Positions 10,580-20,485 are shown, counted from the stretch's first letter. The stretch: 64,000 nucleotides of DNA from Cyanobium sp. NIES-981 (GCA_945896675.1 CAMDEM010000007.1:22773-86772), one strand, 5' to 3'. Notes: a model not told the origin generated them from the letters alone. Numbers and translations are program-made.

Positions 10580-13500
10580 ATGACCGTGACCGCCAGCAGC
10601 GGCAGCACCAGGGTTGCTCCCCAGCGCTACGACACCCTGCCGCTCTCCAGCGTCCGTCAGGCGGAGCAACAGGATCGCTTCCCCGATGGGGGAGAACTCC
10701 AAGGCCTGATCACCTTCTTTCAAAGCGGACAGCTGCGCGTTCAAGCTGCCCGTCGTCTTTCGGACAACGCCGAATTCATCGTTGCCAAGGCGGCCAACCG
10801 CATCTTTGCCGGTGGGACCCCGCTGTCCTATTTGGATGGGCCGATTGGCAGCGCCCCTAAGGCCCCAGCCGGTGGCGTAGCCCTTGCCGCCGACCAGGCA
10901 GCCTTCCAGCAATCGGTTCAAACTTTTGCCCAGGGCACCGGCAGTACCGGGGGCAACATCTTCACCCGGTTGCTCGATGGCGCCGGCGGTGATGCCGATG
11001 TGCGCGTCGTACTGCCCACGGGGTTCAGCCCAATTTCGGTTGGCAGTTACGGCACTGTCCGGATGAAAAAATCCATCCGCGACCTCGCCTGGTTCCTGCG
11101 CTACGTGGGGTATGCCCTGGTGGCAGGTGACCCCAGCATCCTGACGGTGAACACCCGCGGCCTGCGGGACGTACTTGAGAAGGCCTGCTCCCTGGCGGCC
11201 ACCAACGTGGCCCTGCAGGAAATGCGCGCTGCCGCAGCCGGTCTTCTCAAAGACACCCCAGCTGCTCGCCAGCTGGTCATCCAGTACTTCAACGTCCTGA
11301 TTCAGGAATTGGAGGTTCCCACCCCCTCCACCCGCAAGCGGCTTGGCAGCCCCGAAAACCAGGGCCTGCAATTACCCGCCACCTATGCCCTCGCGGCAGA
11401 AAGTGCCCAGCGCTTCAACATGAAGCCCGGCATGACAGGCAGTCAAAAGGCCGAAGTGGTGCGGGCTGCCTACCGCCAAATCTTTGAACGGGACATCGCC
11501 AAGGCCTACTCCCAAGTGGTGTGCCCGGTGGAGGCCACCCAGGTGCGGCAGATGGATATCTCCATGCGGGAATTCGTCCGCGCCCTAGGCCACAGCAAGG
11601 AATACCGCCAGCAGTTCTTCGGCCGCTTCTCCAATAGCCGGGCCGTCGAATTGGCCTTCCGCCACTTCCTTGGCCGGGGGATCAGCACAAGGGAAGAATT
11701 CACGCGCTACTTCGACATCGTCAGCGCCCAAGGGCTCAAGGGCCTGGTGGATTCCTTGATCAACACCAGCGAATACGCCCAGGTGTTCGGCGAGGAAACC
11801 GTTCCCTACCTCCGCGACCTCGGCGAAGAAGCCCAGGAGAGCGCCGGCTGGGGATCCAACCGCAAGCTGTTCCGCTTCAGCGCTCCGTTTGAAGGCGCGC
11901 CCCAATACGTCACCCTATACGCCGCCTACCGCCAGCCCTACCCCGACCAGCACGTCTATGGCGGTGGCAATGATCCGTTAGCCCTCAACTACGGCGCGAT
12001 CTTCCCCTCCAGCACGGCTTCCGTGGCCACCCGGCCTGCGCCCTACGGCTACGACTCCCGTCGGATCCTGATTGGCAACGGACTCAATCAGCCGGGCCAA
12101 ATGAACTCGGCCCAATTCCGCAAGGCCGCCCCAAGGCGCGTTGGGCCCAAGGTGGTGCGGTTGCAGCAAATCGCCACGGGTGGAGCATCGGTGCCCCGCC
12201 GGGGAGGTCAGCCCAGTGTTCGCGGCACAGAGGCCAGCACCCAAGCGGTGATTCGGGCTGTCTACAACCAGATCCTTGGTAATACCGGCTACGCCGGCGA
12301 ACGCACAACCGTTGAAGAGATCAAGCTCGAAAACGGCAACATCAGCCTGCGGGAATTCATTCGCCAGGTGGCCCGCTCTAACGCGTTCCGGCGCCGTTAT
12401 TGGAGTGGCCTCTACATCACCAAAGCCATTGAGGTGATGCACCGCCGCATCCTGGGCCGTCCCACCCTTGGTCGCTGGGAAATCAACGCTTACTTCGACA
12501 CCGCGGCTCGCAAGGGCTTCTATGGCGTGGTTGACGCCATGCTGAACAGCTCCGAATACAACGAAAGCTTCGGCGAAGACACCGTTCCCTTCGAACGCTT
12601 CATCACCCCCGCCGACCGCAACGCCCGGCAGGTGCCCACCTTCAACAGAGCCTTCAACGCAGCCGCCTACGTCGAGCCTTCGAGCCTGCGGCCTGATGTA
12701 TCGCCGCCCCAAGCTCTCCGCAGCACGGGTGATCTGGTCCAGCGCAACCTGACCGATCGCAATCGCGTGGTTGTGGGCAGCTGGACCGCCCAACTCTCCG
12801 GTGGTGCGGTGGCCACACCGAGTAGCCCCTCCTCCAGCCAGGGGCCTGGCAGCATCCGCCAAAACCCAGCCCCCACCAGGCGTTGGCGTCCAACCACCAT
12901 TGGCTTTGCCGGTGCTGCTGGCTTTGCTGGCAGTCCAGCAGCCTTCCAGGGCTCCACCGGAGCGGCCTGGCGATCCACCCAGGGCGATGGTCGCGTCGGC
13001 GCCCCCGCCGCCGAGCCAGGCGCAGCCATGGCCAGGGCCCTCCTGGCGGGCCAACCCCAAGGGTTCAACCGTCGCCAAAGCCTGGGTCAACCAGTGCAAC
13101 TGGGCCGCACTGCGAGTGAAACCGACGTGCAAGCAGCCATCGAAGCCACCTACAAGCAACTGCTGAACCGGGTTCCCCTCGCGGCAGAGCGGCTTGGCGA
13201 TGTGGAATCCCAATTCCGCAACCAGCAGCTCACGGTGGCCGAATTCGTTGGCCAACTTGCCGGCAGCGACTGCTTCCAACAGCGCCTCAATCGGATGGCC
13301 CCCCTTCGGGCAGCCTCAGCGGCCTACCTTGCCCTGCTTGGCCGCGCCGCCCAACCCCAAGAAGTGAGTCGCTTCCTGGCGACCCGCGCCAAAGCTGGCC
13401 AACAGGCCGCGCTAGACGGACTGCTTACCAGCAGCGAATATGCCCAGGCCTTTGGCCAAAACACCGTGCCCTACGTGCGCGGGATGGCCACCGCCGACGG

Positions 13501-13585
13501 CTTGCCTCTCACCAGCGTGAATCGGACCGCTTCGCTCTATGCCGGCAATGCTGGCCTCAACCCCAGTCCCAAGCCCGCCATCTAG
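10580..13585 (+). CDS. apcE: phycobilisome core-membrane linker (Lcm, anchor protein)
   Basis: This is the 1001-residue ApcE scaffold that assembles the allophycocyanin core, attaches it to the thylakoid and acts as terminal energy emitter. The N-terminal phycobilin-binding domain (residues 15-235) is split by a loop (APKAPAGG ... VVLPTG), and Cys203 in EKACSLAATNVALQEM is the expected bilin site. Three linker (REP, PF00427-type) domains follow at about 284-413, 552-677 and 847-970, each ending in SEYxxxFGxxTVP(Y/F). Three repeats would suit a tricylindrical core. The 170 residues between the second and third repeats are rich in Ser, Pro and Gly. The ATG at 10580 (MTVTASSGSTRV) was chosen over an upstream in-frame start in the divergent promoter region. 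A terminator follows. Confidence 0.97.
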   Translation: MTVTASSGSTRVAPQRYDTLPLSSVRQAEQQDRFPDGGELQGLITFFQSGQLRVQAARRLSDNAEFIVAKAANRIFAGGTPLSYLDGPIGSAPKAPAGGVALAADQAAFQQSVQTFAQGTGSTGGNIFTRLLDGAGGDADVRVVLPTGFSPISVGSYGTVRMKKSIRDLAWFLRYVGYALVAGDPSILTVNTRGLRDVLEKACSLAATNVALQEMRAAAAGLLKDTPAARQLVIQYFNVLIQELEVPTPSTRKRLGSPENQGLQLPATYALAAESAQRFNMKPGMTGSQKAEVVRAAYRQIFERDIAKAYSQVVCPVEATQVRQMDISMREFVRALGHSKEYRQQFFGRFSNSRAVELAFRHFLGRGISTREEFTRYFDIVSAQGLKGLVDSLINTSEYAQVFGEETVPYLRDLGEEAQESAGWGSNRKLFRFSAPFEGAPQYVTLYAAYRQPYPDQHVYGGGNDPLALNYGAIFPSSTASVATRPAPYGYDSRRILIGNGLNQPGQMNSAQFRKAAPRRVGPKVVRLQQIATGGASVPRRGGQPSVRGTEASTQAVIRAVYNQILGNTGYAGERTTVEEIKLENGNISLREFIRQVARSNAFRRRYWSGLYITKAIEVMHRRILGRPTLGRWEINAYFDTAARKGFYGVVDAMLNSSEYNESFGEDTVPFERFITPADRNARQVPTFNRAFNAAAYVEPSSLRPDVSPPQALRSTGDLVQRNLTDRNRVVVGSWTAQLSGGAVATPSSPSSSQGPGSIRQNPAPTRRWRPTTIGFAGAAGFAGSPAAFQGSTGAAWRSTQGDGRVGAPAAEPGAAMARALLAGQPQGFNRRQSLGQPVQLGRTASETDVQAAIEATYKQLLNRVPLAAERLGDVESQFRNQQLTVAEFVGQLAGSDCFQQRLNRMAPLRAASAAYLALLGRAAQPQEVSRFLATRAKAGQQAALDGLLTSSEYAQAFGQNTVPYVRGMATADGLPLTSVNRTASLYAGNAGLNPSPKPAI

Positions 13586-13629
13586 GTCGGCCCGCCCCCA
13601 GACCAGACCCAAAGCGGGCTTCAGCCCTC

Positions 13630-13661
13630 AACCTTCCGACTTCACAGTTGGAAGGTTTTTC
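13630..13661 (+). terminator. rho-independent terminator after apcE
   Basis: An 8-base stem AACCTTCC/GGAAGGTT encloses a 12-base loop and runs into TTTTTC. It lies 45 bases after the apcE stop. It suggests that most apcE transcripts end here and that apcABC has its own promoter. Confidence 0.75.
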
Positions 13662-13960
13662 ATGCTGAGCTACACAAATCAACGCAAAATCGTGGTCGTA
13701 TCGTGAAGCAAGTGCGCCAATCAGCAAGACAAAATGATGAACAAATACCACACCGTGTTGCTATTAGCGTCATTTGCCAGAGTCCTTGCGGCGGAAGGGA
13801 TCTGAAAACCAGATAGGCCGTGAAGAACTGTTACCGGCCCCGGGAACAGCGAAGGTCTTTGGCACAGAATGATTCAGCGATCGGCGCAAGTCGATCTCTC
13901 CACTTACCCACCGGATACCGGTCACCGTCAAGGCGGCCGCTTGTTTCGAGGCAGAACTGC
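13662..13960 (+). promoter_or_regulatory. apcA: apcE-apcA intergenic region: likely apcABC promoter and leader
   Basis: Together with the terminator, these roughly 300 bases form the longest non-coding stretch in the window (375 bases between the stop of apcE and the start of apcA). The first half is A/T-rich compared with its surroundings, including TTGCTATTAGCG near 13759, which could be a -10 region. No confident -35/-10 pair can be assigned. The second half contains short GC-rich inverted repeats such as CCGGATACCGG near 13912. A long 5' leader would fit the high and light-regulated expression of allophycocyanin genes, but no start site can be read from sequence. No gene was found here. 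Confidence 0.5.
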
Positions 13961-14446
13961 ATGAGCATCGTCTCCAACTCGATCATCAACGCGGACGCCG
14001 AAGCCCGCTATCTAAGCCCTGGCGAACTTGATCAGATCAAGTCGTTCGTCTCGGCTGGACAGCGTCGCCTCCGCGTCGCGCAGGTTCTCAGCGAGAGCCG
14101 TGAGCGCATCGTCAAACAGGCCGGCGGCGCCCTGTTTCAGAAGCGTCCTGATGTCATCTCGCCAGGCGGCAATGCCTACGGCGAGGAAATGACAGCGTCC
14201 TGCCTGCGGGACATGGACTACTACCTCCGCCTCGTCACTTACGGCGTGGTTGCTGGTGACGTGACCCCGATCGAAGAGATCGGCGTGATCGGAGCCCGCG
14301 AGATGTATCGCTCCCTGGGCACGCCCCTCGAGGCCATGGCCGAGTCCGTGCGCGAAATGAAGTCCGCCGCCATGGGCCTGCTCACCGGCGCCGATGCTGA
14401 AGAAGCTGGCTTCTACTTCGACTACGTGGTTGGCGCCCTCTCCTGA
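13961..14446 (+). CDS. apcA: allophycocyanin alpha subunit
   Basis: This is the 161-residue alpha chain of allophycocyanin, the core phycobiliprotein that passes energy from the rods to ApcE and the photosystems. The phycocyanobilin attachment site is Cys81 in [18 protein letters not shown]. The globin-like fold is recognisable from the N-terminal pair of helices ([20 protein letters not shown]) to the C-terminal [11 protein letters not shown]. In-frame codons upstream of 13961 exist but do not match the family, so the ATG at 13961 is the start. apcB follows 53 bases later. Confidence 0.99.
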   Translation: MSIVSNSIINADAEARYLSPGELDQIKSFVSAGQRRLRVAQVLSESRERIVKQAGGALFQKRPDVISPGGNAYGEEMTASCLRDMDYYLRLVTYGVVAGDVTPIEEIGVIGAREMYRSLGTPLEAMAESVREMKSAAMGLLTGADAEEAGFYFDYVVGALS

Positions 14447-14499
14447 GGCCCCGAACCCCACCTTTGCTCCGCACCGTCTTTTCGCCCTAAGCAGGATTC

Positions 14500-14988
14500 A
14501 TGCAAGACGCCATCACCAACGTCATTAACCAGGCCGACGTACAAGGTCTGTACCTCGACGGCTCTGCCATGGGCCGCCTGGAGCAGTACTTCGCCAGCGG
14601 TGAGCTGCGCGTTCGTGCAGCTGCCACCATCAGCGCAAACGGTTCGGCCATCATCAAAGAAGCCGTGGCCAAGTCGCTGCTGTACTCGGACATCACCCGT
14701 CCCGGCGGCAACATGTACACAACCCGTCGCTATGCAGCTTGCATTCGCGACCTCGATTACTACCTGCGCTACGCCACCTACGCCATGTTGGCCGGTGACA
14801 CCTCGATCCTCGACGAGCGCGTTCTCAACGGCCTCAAGGAGACCTACAACTCCCTGGGCGTGCCCATTGGCGCCACCGTGCAGTCAATCCAAGCCATGAA
14901 GGAAACCACCGCTGCCTTGGTGGGTCCTGATGCCGGTCGTGAGATGGGTGTCTACTTCGATTACATCAGTTCCGGCTTGGGCAACTGA
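14500..14988 (+). CDS. apcB: allophycocyanin beta subunit
   Basis: This is the 162-residue beta chain of allophycocyanin, pairing with ApcA in (alpha-beta)3 discs. Cys81 ([18 protein letters not shown]) binds phycocyanobilin. Asn71 in [11 protein letters not shown] is the residue that is gamma-N-methylated by CpcM in phycobiliprotein beta subunits. The sequence is a typical family member from [16 protein letters not shown] to [11 protein letters not shown]. It is the second gene of the apcABC operon. Confidence 0.99.
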   Translation: MQDAITNVINQADVQGLYLDGSAMGRLEQYFASGELRVRAAATISANGSAIIKEAVAKSLLYSDITRPGGNMYTTRRYAACIRDLDYYLRYATYAMLAGDTSILDERVLNGLKETYNSLGVPIGATVQSIQAMKETTAALVGPDAGREMGVYFDYISSGLGN

Positions 14989-15024
14989 TCCAATCGCTTA
15001 GGCACAACCCCACGGATCGTTCCC

Positions 15025-15225
15025 ATGCGCCTGTTCAAGATCACAGCCTGCATCCCCTGCCCTGAGAAATCACGCACCCAGCGTGAGCTCCAGAACACCT
15101 TCTTCACCAAGTGGGTTCCCTACGAAAGCTGGTTTGCTGAACAGCAGCGGATCATGAAGCAGGGCGGAAAGATCCTGAAGGTCGAATTGGTCTCGGGTCG
15201 GCGGCAACAGAACGTTGGCAACTGA
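15025..15225 (+). CDS. apcC: allophycocyanin core linker (Lc)
   Basis: This is the 66-residue small core linker, which sits inside the terminal allophycocyanin trimer and tunes its spectrum. It belongs to the CpcD/ApcC linker domain, seen in MRLFKITACIPCP at the start and RTQRELQNTFFTKWVPYESWFAEQQRI in the middle. Two cysteines, C9 and C12, are present near the N-terminus. It closes the operon 36 bases after apcB and is followed at once by a strong terminator. Confidence 0.98.
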   Translation: MRLFKITACIPCPEKSRTQRELQNTFFTKWVPYESWFAEQQRIMKQGGKILKVELVSGRRQQNVGN

Positions 15226-15244
15226 GACCAAACTCCTGCTTAGC

Positions 15245-15270
15245 AAGCCCGGCCATGCCGGGCTTTTTTT
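15245..15270 (+). terminator. rho-independent terminator of apcABC
   Basis: A 9-base GC-rich stem AAGCCCGGC/GCCGGGCTT has a 3-base loop (CAT) and ends in a run of seven T. It starts 20 bases after the apcC stop and is the clearest terminator in the window. The first in-frame ATG for the following ftsW frame (15255) lies in its loop, so that ATG is unlikely to be the real start. Confidence 0.9.
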
Positions 15271-15395
15271 GTGGCCCGGTATCCCTAGCCAGCCGCAAGC
15301 TTTCACGGCTCAATAGAACCATCGACAACCCTCGCCGCCCCGACCCACCAGCCTTGCCCCGATCCAGCACCCGGCGTGATTCCCCAGCGGCTGGC

Positions 15396-16559
15396 GTGCA
15401 AGCCAGTGCTGCCCAAGGCTTACTGCCCCTGCCATGGCACCTTTGGCCCGCTGAGGCCCGCCTCGTGCTCGGCATGGTGGCCCTCTGGAGCGTGGTGGGC
15501 GTCCTGGTGCTCACCTCCTCCAGCTGGTGGGTTGCCGAACGGGAGATGGGCGATGCCGCCTACTACCTCAAGCGCCAATTGATTTGGATGGTGGCCAGCT
15601 GGGGCCTGCTTTGGCTCGGCCTCCGCACCAGCCTGCGCCGCTGGCTGCACATCGCCCCCATGGCCCTGTTGATTTGCCTTCTGATGGTGGCCGCCACCTT
15701 GGTGGTAGGCAGCACCGTGAATGGGGCAAGCCGTTGGCTGGTGATTGGGCCGATCCAAATTCAACCCTCGGAACTGGTCAAACCCTTTGTGGTGCTCCAA
15801 GGGGCATCCCTCTTCGCCCATTGGAAACGCAGTGGCAGCGACCAAAAACTGCTTTGGCTCGGCATCCTAGGGGCCTTAATCCTGCTGATTCTCAAGCAGC
15901 CCAACCTCAGCACCGCTGCCCTCATTGGCCTGCTGCTGTGGCTGATGGCCTTGGCCGGCGGCCTTTCCAAAACCCTCCTACTTGGTGCCGCCGTAGCAGG
16001 AGGCCTGGTGGGTACGGCGAGCATCTTGCTCAATGAATACCAACGCATTCGCGTGATCTCCTTTCTCAACCCTTGGCGCGATGCCCAAGGGGATGGCTAC
16101 CAGCTTGTGCAAAGCCTGCTGGCCATTGGCTCCGGCGGCTTCCTCGGCTCCGGCTTTGGACTCTCCACCCAAAAACTGCAGTACCTACCAATCCAGTCCA
16201 CCGATTTCATCTTTGCTGTCTTTGCAGAAGAGTTCGGCTATGTGGGTTCGGTGGTGCTGCTCCTCTTTCTGCTGCTGTTTGGCTTTGTGGGGCTACGCAT
16301 TGCCCTGCAATGCCGCACCAACCAGCAACGGCTGATCGCGATTGGCTGCACCACGATCCTGGTGGGCCAATCCATCCTCAACATTGCCGTTGCCAGTGGC
16401 GCCATGCCCACCACGGGCCTGCCCCTGCCGCTGATCAGTTACGGCGGCAACTCCCTGATGGCCAGCCTGCTGATTTGCGGCCTGCTGTTGCGTTGCTCCC
16501 TGGAGGGCAGTGGCCTCTCCCCCACCCCCAGGCGTCACCGGCCCGCAGCCGCCCGATAG
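15396..16559 (+). CDS. ftsW: FtsW/RodA-family peptidoglycan glycosyltransferase
   Basis: This is a polytopic SEDS glycosyltransferase that polymerises lipid II, with its partner PBP, during septum formation. About ten hydrophobic segments are visible. Family motifs are NGASRWLVIGPIQIQPSE, LLKQPNLSTA-type, GSGFGLSTQKLQYLPIQSTDFIFAVFAEEFG and PTTGLPLPLISYGGNSLMAS, the last being the FtsW/RodA signature. The open frame runs back to an ATG at 15255, but that lies in the apcC terminator. I therefore prefer the GTG at 15396 (VQASAAQGLLPLPWHLWP), giving about 387 residues; a start in between is possible. FtsW is favoured over RodA from overall resemblance, not from a decisive motif. Confidence 0.88.
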   Translation: MQASAAQGLLPLPWHLWPAEARLVLGMVALWSVVGVLVLTSSSWWVAEREMGDAAYYLKRQLIWMVASWGLLWLGLRTSLRRWLHIAPMALLICLLMVAATLVVGSTVNGASRWLVIGPIQIQPSELVKPFVVLQGASLFAHWKRSGSDQKLLWLGILGALILLILKQPNLSTAALIGLLLWLMALAGGLSKTLLLGAAVAGGLVGTASILLNEYQRIRVISFLNPWRDAQGDGYQLVQSLLAIGSGGFLGSGFGLSTQKLQYLPIQSTDFIFAVFAEEFGYVGSVVLLLFLLLFGFVGLRIALQCRTNQQRLIAIGCTTILVGQSILNIAVASGAMPTTGLPLPLISYGGNSLMASLLICGLLLRCSLEGSGLSPTPRRHRPAAAR

Positions 16560-16568
16560 GCTGGCTGA

Positions 16569-17309
16569 ATGATCAGCTTTGGGCCCCAACTGGCCGATTG
16601 GGCCCGCACCAGCGAGACCTTGCTCCAACAGTCCCTGGCCTCTCCCACCCCCACCACCTTGGCGGTGGTGTTCGCCGGCGGCCTGCTTACCAGCCTGGGG
16701 CCCTGTTCCCTATCTCTGCTGCCGGTCACCCTCGCCTATCTGGCCGGATTCGGCGCCGCCGTGGCCGATGGCCAGCGGCGCCCATCCCCTTGGCAAAGGA
16801 GCTTGAGCTTTGCCGCCGGCATCGTCGCGTCCCTGGTTTTACTGGGGCTGGTGAGCGGACTGCTCGGCCGCATCTATGGACAAATTCCTGGCCTCATCCC
16901 CACCATCGTGGCGGTGTTGGCCCTGTTGATGGGTTTCAACCTGCTGGGGGTTCTGAAGATTCCCCTCCCCCCTGGGCCAGACCCTGAAATCTGGCGAAGC
17001 AAGGTGCCCGCTCCCCTCGCTCCTTTGGCTGCTGGCTTGGCGTTTGGCCTCGCAGCAACCCCTTGTACCACGCCGGTCTTAGCGGTGCTGCTGGGCTGGA
17101 TGGCCCAGAGCGGCAAGCCTGTGGTTGGCATGGTGCTGCTCACCAGCTTTGGCGCTGGCCAGGTGCTGCCCCTGCTGCTCGCGGGGACCGCGGCGGCAAG
17201 CCTGCCGACCCTGCTCAACCTCCGCCAGGTGGGCCAGTGGGTGCCCCCCATTAGCGGCGTGATCCTGGTGACCACCGGAGCCCTAACCCTGGTGGCCCAA
17301 TGGCTATGA
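16569..17309 (+). CDS. ccdA: cytochrome c biogenesis protein CcdA
   Basis: This is a 246-residue thylakoid/plasma-membrane thiol-disulfide transporter that carries reducing equivalents across the membrane for apocytochrome c haem attachment (System II). The two functional cysteines are in [19 protein letters not shown] and [19 protein letters not shown], within symmetrical three-helix repeats as in the DsbD/CcdA family. About six membrane helices are visible. It begins 9 bases after ftsW and is followed 10 bases later by ccsB, its functional partner, so the two form an operon. Confidence 0.95.
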   Translation: MISFGPQLADWARTSETLLQQSLASPTPTTLAVVFAGGLLTSLGPCSLSLLPVTLAYLAGFGAAVADGQRRPSPWQRSLSFAAGIVASLVLLGLVSGLLGRIYGQIPGLIPTIVAVLALLMGFNLLGVLKIPLPPGPDPEIWRSKVPAPLAPLAAGLAFGLAATPCTTPVLAVLLGWMAQSGKPVVGMVLLTSFGAGQVLPLLLAGTAAASLPTLLNLRQVGQWVPPISGVILVTTGALTLVAQWL

Positions 17310-17319
17310 AGGCAGCCCA

Positions 17320-18609
17320 ATGAAACCTCTCCTCCGGTTGGCGTCCTGGATCTCCGACCTGCGCCTCGCCATTGGCCTGCTGCTAGTGATCGCCGTTGCC
17401 AGTGGGATCGGCACCGCCATTCCCCAAAAAGAAAGCCCCGCCTTCTATCACCAGCTCTATGACGGCCAACCCTGGCTGGAGCTGATCAAAGGGGATGGCG
17501 TGCTGGCGCTCCAGCTCGATCACATCTATTCGAGCAGCTGGTTTTTAGGCCTGCTGGCCTGGCTGGCCCTATCCCTGCTGCTCTGCAGCTGGCGCCGTCA
17601 ATGGCCCGCCCTGCAAAACGCCATGCGCTGGGTGGATTACCAATCACCGCGCCAACTCAGCAAGCTGAGCGTGGCCGAAACCGTTACAAGCCAAAGGCCC
17701 GCCGCCAGCCTGGTGCAGCTGGAAGGGATGCTGAGGGCCCAGGGCTGGCAGATCCAGAGCCACCCAGGCAGGTTGGCGGCCCGCAAGGGCCTGCTGGGCC
17801 GGGTCGGGCCGATGCTCGTCCATGCCGGCATGGTTGTGCTGATGCTGGGCGCCGCCTGGGGCTCCCTGGCTGGCCAGCGCTCCGAGCAATTTCTGGCGCC
17901 GGGACGCACCCTGGATCTGCTCAACAGCCGCGGCCAAAGCCAATTGGTGGTGGCCCTCGATGGCTTCTCCGTCCAGCGGGATCCGGCTGGCCGGCCGGAA
18001 CAATTCACCTCCCAGCTGCGGCTCCTGGATGGCGAGTCAGGCCCCGAGCTCAAGCAGGCCGAAATCAGCGTGAACCATCCCTTGCGCTTCAAGGGCATCA
18101 CCCTCTATCAAGCCGACTGGTCGCTCGCGGCCATCACGCTGCAGCTCGGCAAAAGCCCCTTGCTGCAGCTGCCGCTGCAGGCCTTCCCCCAACTAGGCGA
18201 ACAGATCTGGGGATTGGTGCTTCCCACCCGCCCCGACGGCAGCGAACCGGTGTTGCTCAGCCTCAACAATGAGGCGGGCCCCGTGGACGTCTACGGAGGG
18301 GATGGCCAACTCCTCGGCCAACTGGTGCCAGGAGGTGCCGCCACAGAGATTAAAGGGCTGCCGATTCGGGTGGCCAGCGTGCTTCCAGCCAGTGGCATCC
18401 TGTTGAAAAAAGATCCCGGGGTGCCCCTGGTCTATGCGGGCTTTGCCATTGCCCTTGCCGGAGGAGGTTTGAGCCTGGTGGCCACCCGCCAGCTCTGGGC
18501 CATCGGCGAGGGGGAGGGGGAGAGCGGTCGCCTGCATGTGGCCGGGCTCTGCAACCGCGACCTTCCGTCCTTTGCCCAGGAGCTTCCCCAGTTACTGGGC
18601 CAGCTCTAA
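17320..18609 (+). CDS. ccsB: cytochrome c biogenesis protein Ccs1/CcsB (ResB-like)
   Basis: This is a 429-residue ResB-like component of the System II haem lyase, working with CcsA to attach haem to c-type cytochromes on the lumen side. It begins [28 protein letters not shown], with the first helix right away, followed by [16 protein letters not shown], as in cyanobacterial Ccs1. Further helices are at [16 protein letters not shown] and [20 protein letters not shown]. The long soluble segment between them and the last helix ([23 protein letters not shown]) lies in the lumen. The stop overlaps the end of queF on the other strand by 4 bases. Confidence 0.95.
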   Translation: MKPLLRLASWISDLRLAIGLLLVIAVASGIGTAIPQKESPAFYHQLYDGQPWLELIKGDGVLALQLDHIYSSSWFLGLLAWLALSLLLCSWRRQWPALQNAMRWVDYQSPRQLSKLSVAETVTSQRPAASLVQLEGMLRAQGWQIQSHPGRLAARKGLLGRVGPMLVHAGMVVLMLGAAWGSLAGQRSEQFLAPGRTLDLLNSRGQSQLVVALDGFSVQRDPAGRPEQFTSQLRLLDGESGPELKQAEISVNHPLRFKGITLYQADWSLAAITLQLGKSPLLQLPLQAFPQLGEQIWGLVLPTRPDGSEPVLLSLNNEAGPVDVYGGDGQLLGQLVPGGAATEIKGLPIRVASVLPASGILLKKDPGVPLVYAGFAIALAGGGLSLVATRQLWAIGEGEGESGRLHVAGLCNRDLPSFAQELPQLLGQL

Positions 18610-19019
18610 CAGGGCAGACGGGTGCCGTGACTCACCCGCACCACGGTGTGGACATTGCCCCGGGGATGGAAATCAGCCTCGAGTTGCATCCACTGGGGCG
18701 CGGCCGCTGCCACGCAATCATCAAGGATGCGGTTGGCCACTTCCTCGTGGGAAATGGAGCAGTCTCGGTAGCTGTTGACGTAGAGCTTGATCGCCTTGAG
18801 CTCCAGCACCCGGGGGCCGGGTTGATAGATCAAGCGCAACACCGCGAAATCGGGATAACCCGAAAACGGGCACTTACAGGTGAACTCAGGCAGCTCAATG
18901 GCCACCTCGTAGGGACGTCCAGGACGGGGGTTCTCAAAGCAGATCAGTTCCGCATCGGAAATCGCCCGCTCGCCATAGAGCGGTGTGCGCGTTTGCTCCA
19001 CCGGTTGCTCGCTATCCAT
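18606..19019 (-). CDS. queF: preQ0 reductase QueF (7-cyano-7-deazaguanine reductase)
   Basis: This 137-residue NADPH-dependent nitrile reductase converts preQ0 to preQ1 in queuosine synthesis for tRNA wobble positions. The catalytic region is [21 protein letters not shown], with Cys50 as the nucleophile forming the thioimide and Asp57 as the proton donor. The later [21 protein letters not shown] holds the remaining substrate-binding residues (His and Glu). It is the short, unimodular form typical of Bacillus and cyanobacteria. It is convergent with ccsB and divergent from glnB, so its promoter shares the 139-base region that also holds the NtcA site. Confidence 0.96.
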   Translation of the reverse strand: MDSEQPVEQTRTPLYGERAISDAELICFENPRPGRPYEVAIELPEFTCKCPFSGYPDFAVLRLIYQPGPRVLELKAIKLYVNSYRDCSISHEEVANRILDDCVAAAAPQWMQLEADFHPRGNVHTVVRVSHGTRLPC

Positions 19020-19050
19020 GCTTGCGATCGTAGACAGGCCCCCAGGCCAG

Positions 19051-19064
19051 GTAGCCGTTGCTAC
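19051..19064 (+). promoter_or_regulatory. NtcA-binding site upstream of glnB
   Basis: GTAGCCGTTGCTAC is a perfect GTA-N8-TAC palindrome, the consensus for the global nitrogen regulator NtcA. It lies 95 bases before the glnB ATG. A possible -10 element, TAATGG at 19089-19094, follows at a distance close to the 22-23 bases usual for NtcA-activated (class II) promoters. Nitrogen control of glnB by NtcA is well known in cyanobacteria. The site could also influence the divergent queF gene. Confidence 0.85.
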
Positions 19065-19128
19065 GACGACTCCGTCAACCCTCAGGCCTAATGGGTCCTA
19101 TCCCCTTCCTTGGGCGGGGATTTCCTGA

Positions 19129-19497
<369 letters not shown>

Positions 19498-19522
19498 GCC
19501 CCTGCTACCACCTCGATGCCTT

Positions 19523-20356
19523 TCAGCTGGTGGCCAGGGTTGTGGTCACCAGCTTTTTGATGGCCCGAGCGTCCACGACGCCAGAAGCGTCACCAGCCGA
19601 GGGGCCCTGGCCCCGCAGCCAAAGCAAATACTCATGGTTGCCCGCCGGCCCCGTAATCGGTGAAGCCACCAAGCCCGCCGCCGCCAGGCCCAGCCCTGCC
19701 GCGGCCGCCATCACCCCAGCAATCGCATCGGCGTGGGCGTCTGGATCGCGCACCACCCCGCCCTTACCCACCCGGGCCTTACCTACCTCGAACTGGGGTT
19801 TCACCAGCACCACCAGCTCCGCCATGGCCTGGGGCGCCAGCAGAGCCTTGAGGGCTGGCAACACCAGGCCAAGGGAAATGAACGACACATCCGCCACGGC
19901 CAAATCGGGCCAGGGATCACCCTCTCCGTAGAGATCAGCGGCGATCAGATGGCGCAGGTTGGTGCGCTCCTTCAGCACCACGCGCCCATCACTGCGCAGG
20001 CTCCAGGCCGTTTGGCCATAGCCCACATCAATGCCATAGACCCGCTGGGCACCGTGCTGCAGCAGGCAATCGGTAAAGCCGCCGGTGGAAATTCCCCCAT
20101 CGATGCACACCCGGCCGCCCACCTCCAGGGGGAAGGCCTCAAGGGCCGCCAGGAGCTTTTCGCCACCGCGCGACACAAAGCGCGGCGGATGTTGGACCTG
20201 CAGCTCCAGCTCGGGGGCCACATCGGTACCGGGTTTATCGAGCACCTGATCACCGGAACGCACCCGACCGGCCCGAATCAGCTGCTGGGCCTGCTGGCGC
20301 GAGGAAACCAGCCCACGGGCCAAGAGCTCCAAATCCAAGCGTTGCTTGCGGGCCAT
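19523..20356 (-). CDS. tlyA: TlyA-family rRNA 2'-O-methyltransferase (S4 + FtsJ-like domains)
   Basis: This protein has 277 residues from ATG 20356 (MARKQRLDLELLARGLVSS). An N-terminal S4 RNA-binding domain (residues 5-60: SSRQQAQQLIRAGRVRSGDQVL) leads into an FtsJ-like methyltransferase domain with CIDGGISTGGFTDCLLQ, YGIDVGYGQ, DVSFISLGLVLPAL and LVKPQFEVGK. These match TlyA, a SAM-dependent enzyme that methylates ribose in 16S and 23S rRNA; the older name hemolysin A is misleading. A longer frame upstream exists but would begin in unrelated sequence. The end of the gene overlaps the glnB terminator from the opposite strand. Confidence 0.92.
   Translation of the reverse strand: MARKQRLDLELLARGLVSSRQQAQQLIRAGRVRSGDQVLDKPGTDVAPELELQVQHPPRFVSRGGEKLLAALEAFPLEVGGRVCIDGGISTGGFTDCLLQHGAQRVYGIDVGYGQTAWSLRSDGRVVLKERTNLRHLIAADLYGEGDPWPDLAVADVSFISLGLVLPALKALLAPQAMAELVVLVKPQFEVGKARVGKGGVVRDPDAHADAIAGVMAAAAGLGLAAAGLVASPITGPAGNHEYLLWLRGQGPSAGDASGVVDARAIKKLVTTTLATS
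19525..19558 (+). terminator. glnB terminator inside the 3' end of tlyA
   Basis: A perfect 8-base stem AGCTGGTG/CACCAGCT encloses a 14-base loop and ends in TTTT. It begins 28 bases after the glnB stop. The same bases encode the last residues of the convergent tlyA gene, so coding and terminator sequence are superimposed. Confidence 0.55.
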
Positions 20357-20485
20357 GGCGCAGGGGTGCGGCTTCAACGCTGCCCGGTTGTGATCAAACC
20401 ATATGGGAAACGGAACACATTCCAAGCAAGCGGGCCTGCTAGCGGAAAACCAGCTGAAGATGCCCCAAACGAAGAGGCGAAACCG

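Noticed and set aside
15255..15395. N-terminal extension of FtsW to ATG 15255
   Set aside because: The ATG is in the loop of the apcC terminator, so a transcript starting after that terminator cannot include it.
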